Positions 22,140 through 25,970 of a DNA stretch of 25,970 nucleotides are shown here, one piece after another (position 1 is the first letter of the stretch; every line of letters begins with the position of its first letter). A program made the position numbers and the translations under genes. Below the pieces are notes generated by a model that was given only the letters and a program-made list of their open reading frames with translations, had not been told where the DNA came from and searched no databases. The stretch spans positions 37,068-63,037 of the forward strand of contig NWUY0300002225.1 of assembly GCA_004151065.3 (NCBI GenBank). Reading direction: 5' to 3'. This DNA comes from Larix sibirica (taxonomy: Eukaryota > Streptophyta > Pinopsida > Pinales > Pinaceae).

Positions 22140-23233
22140 GTAATATTCATTAAATAATATTGACCTTAAAATGTTTTAAACTAATTGACGCACCCATTTT
22201 AACTAACCACGCCATACAAGGTACACTAAAATTTCACAAGTGCATCGACACATCCAATGCACCATATTTATAATACCACGTTGCTTTAACAATGCTCTTA
22301 TTAAAAACTTCATGCATCGATAAGTTTTGAAACTATTTTTCATTGTTTGTGTGATTTAACTATTGGTGCATCAGTTTTATTATCACTCACCAAAGGTAGC
22401 GTGCCATATTTTTTTCGAGTGTGTTAATAACTACAATGCATTATAAATGATAGAGACCATTGCCATCCCTTGTTGTTGTTACTGATAATGTATGATGTGC
22501 CACATCATAATAGGACAGCATTACTAGTGCATCCATACATTCATTAGTGCATAGGAGAGCACAAAACTTTTGAATGCACATTCTTATAATTGTGATATGC
22601 ACTTAGAATGCTTGGATGCATCATATACCAATGTTTCATATTAGGCACAATGTATTTATGTATCTATGTGCACATTAACAACACTTGATAATGTTATTGA
22701 ACATTGTTAGGAACCTAAACTTATCTAGAACATAATTCCTCGTGAATCCATACATTTATTAGTGCACCAAAGAGTGTGAGAAATTTCCACACATTAAAAT
22801 TAACTTTTCATCGCGCTCATTGTGTAGTGGAGCATCACTTACTGGTGTGGTTTATAAGAGCACAACACGTGGTGTGAGTCAAATTCCAGGGGTGCACCAT
22901 GGGAAAAAAATCCAAAAGTTTTTAAAACAACCAAATTAAATCTTAGTTGTAAATTTTAAACCACTGAAAATGTGCATTAAAGGATACAAATCAATTTACT
23001 TGGTATATTTTTCATTGAGGAGGCATGGTTTCTACGTAGACTCGCAAGAATAAAAATTTGTTACCATTGGTAAAATTCTTAAATGAACACAAATCTACCA
23101 TGGAAGCAAAGAAATTGAGAAATTTTGCAATAAGATAGTTTTACACAATGTGGCAGTCGTAGGGGGCAGCAAGCATTGGTGCTCATATGGATGTGAAGCA
23201 TTGAATAATAATAAAAATAAAAATCCAATTTGG
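22140..23233. repeat. Degenerate region rich in GTGCA / TGCATC motifs
   Basis: Words such as GTGCATC, GTGCACC, ATGCATCGA and ACATTGTT recur irregularly, resembling the ordered satellite array that follows. No fixed period is clear. It is probably an older, scrambled part of the same satellite-like family. No genes are seen. Confidence 0.4.
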
Positions 23234-23443
23234 TATTCTTTAACACTATTGTGGTATACTTAATATATTGACACACCAATGCATTTATATGTATCAAGCA
23301 TGCCAATTATATTTTTAATTTTTTAAACCTACGCTATTTATTCTTTAACCCTATTGTGGTATACATAATATATCGACACACCAATGCATTTATATGTATC
23401 AAGCATGCCATTTATATTTTTAATTTTTTAAACCTACACTATT
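23234..23443. repeat. Two-unit tandem repeat, period 105 bp
   Basis: Units start at 23234 and 23339 with TATTCTTTAAC(A/C)CTATTG and contain GACACACCAATGCATTTATA and CAAGCATGCCA. They differ at only a handful of bases. Confidence 0.92.
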
Positions 23444-23520
23444 GCACATGACAATGTTATGCACCAAGGTGATTAAATATATTGCACATGGCAATGTTAT
23501 GCACCAAGGTGATTAAATAT
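23441..23520. repeat. Two-unit tandem repeat, period 40 bp
   Basis: ATTGCACATG(A/G)CAATGTTAT plus GCACCAAGGTGATTAAATAT occurs twice back to back with a single mismatch. Confidence 0.95.
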
Positions 23521-23539
23521 ATAGGACATAATGAAATGA

Positions 23540-24128
23540 TTTATGAAAAAATGGACATTTTTAAAAATATGTTAACCTTGCTCCATGTGTATTAGGGTTA
23601 CACATTGGTGCTATTATGTCCATTGGGTGCATCGACCATAAAAAAATTTAAATGATTAATAGTTTTAAGTGTTTTAACCCAGTTTGGTGCATGTCGTAGG
23701 ATTATGCACTAGTCTTGTTAATTGTATTGAACACATAATTATTATTATTTTAAATCATAGGTATGGTGCACCCGGTGTGGTTACACATCGGTGCTTTTTA
23801 ATATATTGGGCACATAACAAACATTTTGAACAAATGGCCAATATTTTTATAAAATATCTTAACATATTTTGGTGTGCATGGAATGGCTATGCATTGGTGC
23901 AGTTAAATATAAATGGTACATTCCCAAGAAGTTTTTGGACAAATAACTTATATTTTTAATAAAATATTTTAACCTACTTTGGTGTGAATGGTATGGTATG
24001 TATCGATGCAATTAAATATGAATGACAAATTGATCAATATTTTTTGAACAAATGATCCATATTTTTATCAAAATAGTTTAGCCTACTTTAATGCGAATGG
24101 TATGGTTACACACTAGTGAAGTTAAATA
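23540..24128 (+). repeat. Satellite-like array, about six degenerate units of ~80-110 bp
   Basis: Each unit has the order AAAATATNTTAACCTACTTT, GGTGTGAATGGTATGGTTA, CATTGGTGCA, TTAAATATAAATGG, then (in later units) AACAAATGNCC. Unit starts near 23851, 23961 and 24070 give periods of 110 and 109; earlier units are shorter and more diverged. Related units lie at 5505-5700 and 25503-25600. The array is interrupted by the LINE insertion. Confidence 0.75.
24112..24128. repeat. Left target-site duplication of the LINE insertion
   Basis: ACTAGTGAAGTTAAATA (17 bp) matches 25486-25502 at 16 of 17 positions. The satellite unit breaks off at the end of this copy and resumes with ATAAATG immediately after the right copy, so the duplication comes from insertion. 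Confidence 0.8.
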
Positions 24129-24154
24129 TTTTTTTTGTAAGTAAGTACCAAAGG

Positions 24155-24219
24155 GGATTTGAACTTGTGACCTTCCATTTACAACTTCTCATCTCATTTA
24201 CTCATTACCAATTGCTCTA
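24155..24219 (-). ncRNA. tRNA-like (SINE-type) Pol III promoter boxes at the LINE 3' end
   Basis: On the minus strand TAGAGCAATTGG (24219-24208) resembles a tRNA A box, and AGTTCAAATCC (24165-24155) resembles the B box GGTTCRANNCC. They are 42 bases apart, long for a simple tRNA but possible for a type with a long variable arm or a tRNA-derived SINE. The A8 tail follows about 20 bases downstream. No intact cloverleaf is apparent. It may be a SINE head or a relic that was copied along with the LINE. Confidence 0.4.
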
Positions 24220-24789
24220 CCCCCAAATGGTTTGTTCTAATTTCCAAGCTCGCCTTGAATTTGTTGAAGGGTATGTACTAGATATATATAAGTCCACCAA
24301 CATTGTTGATATTATTTGGACTGACTTGCACTGGCAAAAAAAACCTCGGGGAGAGGATTTTTCAATGAGTAAATCCACTACCACTCTAGGTTGTTTTACT
24401 TTTGTAGGCATTTTGCATCTCAAATAAAGACCACAAACTTAATTGTATATTTGGAAAAAAGGGATTTATTTTATTCAAACTGTGCATTTGTAGACAACAA
24501 TATTTTTTCACACCTAAAAAAACAACTTTATATTAAGCACAAAGTTGTGTCAAAATATACATCCAGTCTAAGAGAAGCGAGATGCTTTCTCTTATAATAT
24601 CAAGCTATGCCAACAAAGCTACTATCAAAAGGACTACAGTTCAAAAGCAAATTTGTATCACAAAATTACAAAATATAGCAAGTCTTTGAGACTTATGAGA
24701 CTACTGCTCAGATAAGCATAAAACCACAATAAAAAAGCGAACTACATTAGTAAAAAGATTAAGCAAGCCGAGCTAATTAGGACTTCATC
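24220..24789 (-). other. LINE 3' UTR and extra 3' sequence
   Basis: After the RNase H remnant the minus strand has AT-rich 3' UTR-like DNA to about 24515, where CTTAATATAAAGTTG looks like a LINE terminus. Beyond it, an unrelated ~290 bp stretch leads to the tRNA-like boxes. It contains CTCCCCGAGGTTTTTTTTGCC, which recalls LTR polyadenylation regions, but this is not firm. The frames at 24116-24427 (plus) and 24217-24423 (minus) are probably fortuitous. Confidence 0.35.
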
Positions 24790-25478
24790 CCTGAATTCTT
24801 CTGAGACAAGTCTACCATCCATCAAACCAAGGAAAAGCTTTGATAATAGGTTAGCTTCACCTTTAAATTTCCAGTAAATGTGCCTCAGGAGACTTGCTCA
24901 AAGGCATAAATCAAAGATTTAACCCTCCTCATCCAGTGCTCCAGCAATAAAGAATGCAGAGAAGATTTACCATTTGCCTAGTCAATGATACATTGAGAAT
25001 CTCCAACCACTTGTAAGTACTGCAATCCTTTAAATCTAGAAAACCACAATAAGCCCCATAATGCAAGGAGCTATGCCCTCATATTGGTTCCCTTTCCAAC
25101 TTTTAAAGATAAGCAAAATACATGTCTGTTGTTGATCTTAAGGATCATTCCAGCCCCACAAATCCTTGACTATTAAGTTCCATCAAAATAACCCAAAGGA
25201 TAAGTGAAGTCAGATTCAGAGAAATGAATATTCTTCGAACCCTTTATGGAAACAGTTCCTTAATCGGCCATATAACTAGAAATGGTTTTGGTGCAGACCA
25301 TAAGAACATTTGACTTCATATTTTGGAAAATCAGACCATTTCGAGCCTTCCAAACTTCCCAGATGGCATGAAAAATCAAGTAATGGTCTGTTCTTTGATA
25401 AGAGAACCAATGATACATATTATCTTCAAAAGTAGGTAGGTTCCATGAAACAGATAAATTAAAAGACTTTATCAATTC
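24790..25478 (-). pseudogene. LINE ORF2 C-terminus with broken RNase H domain
   Basis: On the minus strand the frame begins at the truncation with a linker containing IWEVWKARNGLIFQN, typical of plant non-LTR ORF2 just before RNase H. The RNase H-like domain follows: YFDGT (first catalytic Asp), CGAGMIL, GTNMRA with a stop at 25071-25073 where the catalytic Glu is expected, GDS at 24996-25004 (second catalytic Asp), a stop at 24978-24980 after IID, and HWMRRV. A TGA at 24885-24887 and a frameshift precede RHIYW and LLSK, matching the usual H-x-x-R...AD-x-LSK end. Other stops lie at 25260, 25173 and 25170. It is clearly inactive. Reverse transcriptase and endonuclease are missing through 5' truncation. 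Confidence 0.85.
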
Positions 25479-25479
25479 N
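25479..25479. other. Single ambiguous base
   Basis: It lies six bases before the right target-site duplication (25486) and interrupts the LINE frame. By analogy with 11833 it might be a contig join, but no flanking duplication is visible here. Confidence 0.8.
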
Positions 25480-25485
25480 TGGGCT

Positions 25486-25502
25486 ACTAGTGAATTTAAA
25501 TA
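25486..25502. repeat. Right target-site duplication of the LINE insertion
   Basis: ACTAGTGAATTTAAATA, one mismatch to 24112-24128. It is followed directly by the rest of the interrupted satellite unit. Confidence 0.8.
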
Positions 25503-25600
25503 TAAATGATGCATCTACAAGAAAATTTTCAACAAATGACCCAAATTTTTTATAAAATATTTTAACATACTTCTATACTAACGGTATTATTATGCATTAG
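25503..25600 (+). repeat. Resumed satellite-like unit
   Basis: Contains AACAAATGACCCA, TATAAAATATTTTAACATAC and TTATGCATTAG in the order of the array at 23540-24128, so the array once continued across the LINE site. Confidence 0.7.
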
Positions 25601-25749
25601 GGTTTTCCTAGAAGAGATCGGCGGAAATTGTGCAAGCAGAGGGGTTACGCCCTCGCGGTGAACCTTGGGTTGACATCCCCAGGCCTCCAGACTGCGGGCA
25701 TGTCGACGACGGGGACCCCCCGTGATACAAGCTCAGGGGGCAGTGGCTT
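25600..25749 (+). other. GC-rich 5' region of a plus-strand LINE
   Basis: Base composition switches sharply from AT-rich satellite to GC-rich DNA near 25600. GC-rich leaders are usual upstream of plant LINE ORF1. The open frames on both strands here (25628-25825 and 25645-25935) are shadows produced by the composition. Confidence 0.45.
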
Positions 25750-25970
25750 ATGGGGTCGTGGATCGCAGAGGAGGTTGGGCCCGGGAGGATGTCTCCCGAA
25801 ATCTTCTACGATCCCGACACTATAGATCTGTGCAGAAAAAGTACGGGAGAAGGTGGAACTGTGGAAGGAGACAGCCTTGATTGGAAATTTTATTGGTCTC
25901 TGGCCATGGGAAAAAGATCTGATCAGGTGGATCAAGAGTACTTGGAACCCCCGTGGAGAATACGACCTAC
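25750..25970 (+). pseudogene. LINE ORF1-like frame (DUF4283 type), frameshifted and cut by the window edge
   Basis: From an ATG at 25750 (or 25789) the frame reads MSPEIFYDPDTIDL, then shifts to another frame that reads AEKVREKVELWKETALIGNF, GLWPWEKDLIRWIKSTW and NPRGEYDL up to the last base. The W-x-x-x-(A)LIG-x-F...L...WI-x-x-W pattern is what I know from the DUF4283 domain of plant LINE ORF1 (nucleic-acid binding gag-like proteins). One base missing near 25834 would explain the frame change, by mutation or sequencing error. The rest lies outside the window. It is on the opposite strand to the LINE at 24129-25485, so it is a separate insertion. Confidence 0.6.

Larger units (their letters stand above)
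24129..25485 (-). mobile_element. 5'-truncated LINE insertion with target-site duplications
   Basis: This 1,357 bp insertion on the minus strand is flanked by 17-bp target-site duplications and ends at its 3' side in a short A8 tail (T8 at 24129-24136 on the plus strand). It keeps the C-terminal part of a plant LINE ORF2 (linker plus RNase H), a 3' UTR, and then ~390 bp of further sequence including a tRNA-like module. 5' truncation, A-tail and long direct repeats are hallmarks of target-primed reverse transcription. The N at 25479 lies close to the 5' end, so the exact truncation point should be read with care. Confidence 0.8.

Noticed and set aside
23079-23306. 75-codon minus-strand frame
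   Set aside because: It overlaps the 105-bp tandem repeat and is composition-driven, with no domain.
25645-25935. 96-codon minus-strand frame over the GC-rich right end
   Set aside because: It is antisense to the LINE ORF1-like frame, which has recognisable residues; GC-rich DNA has few stops by chance.
1-25970. CRISPR array, operon, phage or bacterial defence system
   Set aside because: There are no regularly spaced identical repeats with unique spacers, no clustered genes and no ribosome-binding sites; the DNA is plant-like and retroelement-rich.

Overview
The window looks like intergenic DNA from a large plant nuclear genome, with a conifer or other gymnosperm as my best guess. It is AT-rich and almost free of long reading frames. 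It is built from decayed retroelements, short tandem duplications and satellite-like repeats. No intact host gene, rRNA, canonical tRNA, CRISPR array or bacterial-style operon is visible, and I see no convincing new biological system. The plant assignment rests on the style of the two LINE fragments and the gag-like remnant; it is inference, not a database match.

The largest structure is a 6,466 bp direct duplication, 5367-11832 and 11834-18299, at a constant offset of 6,467 bp. It meets exactly at a single N (11833). Copy 1 ends at the N and copy 2 starts just after it. I saw only three differences in the parts I compared, all in the first ~105 bp of copy 2. This is the pattern of two overlapping contigs joined without merging, so everything in 11834-18299 is probably a second display of 5367-11832 and the true locus would be about 19.5 kb.

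Layout: 1-2209 is non-coding with three local tandem duplications. 2210-4140 is copy A of a ~1.9 kb repeat (LTR-like, with a TATA box and a conserved 74-codon frame). 4141-5366 is spacer. 5367-11832 holds a satellite patch, an exon-like minus-strand ORF, copy B of the 1.9 kb repeat, a minus-strand gag-like pseudogene, a strong hairpin and AT-rich spacer. 11834-18299 repeats this. 18194-19583 is a probable retroposed segment with a broken reading frame, an A9 tail and an 11-bp flanking direct repeat. 19668-20355 is partial copy C of the 1.9 kb repeat. 20701-21660 holds decayed coding-like sequence. 22140-24128 is a satellite-like region rich in GTGCA-type motifs. 24129-25485 is a 5'-truncated minus-strand LINE insertion carrying a broken RNase H domain, flanked by 17-bp target-site duplications, with an extra tRNA-like module at its 3' end. 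25503-25600 resumes the satellite. 25600-25970 is the GC-rich start of another LINE on the plus strand, entering an ORF1-like frame that is cut by the window edge.

The elements do not form a pathway. The region records successive insertions followed by mutational decay, with many in-frame stops.
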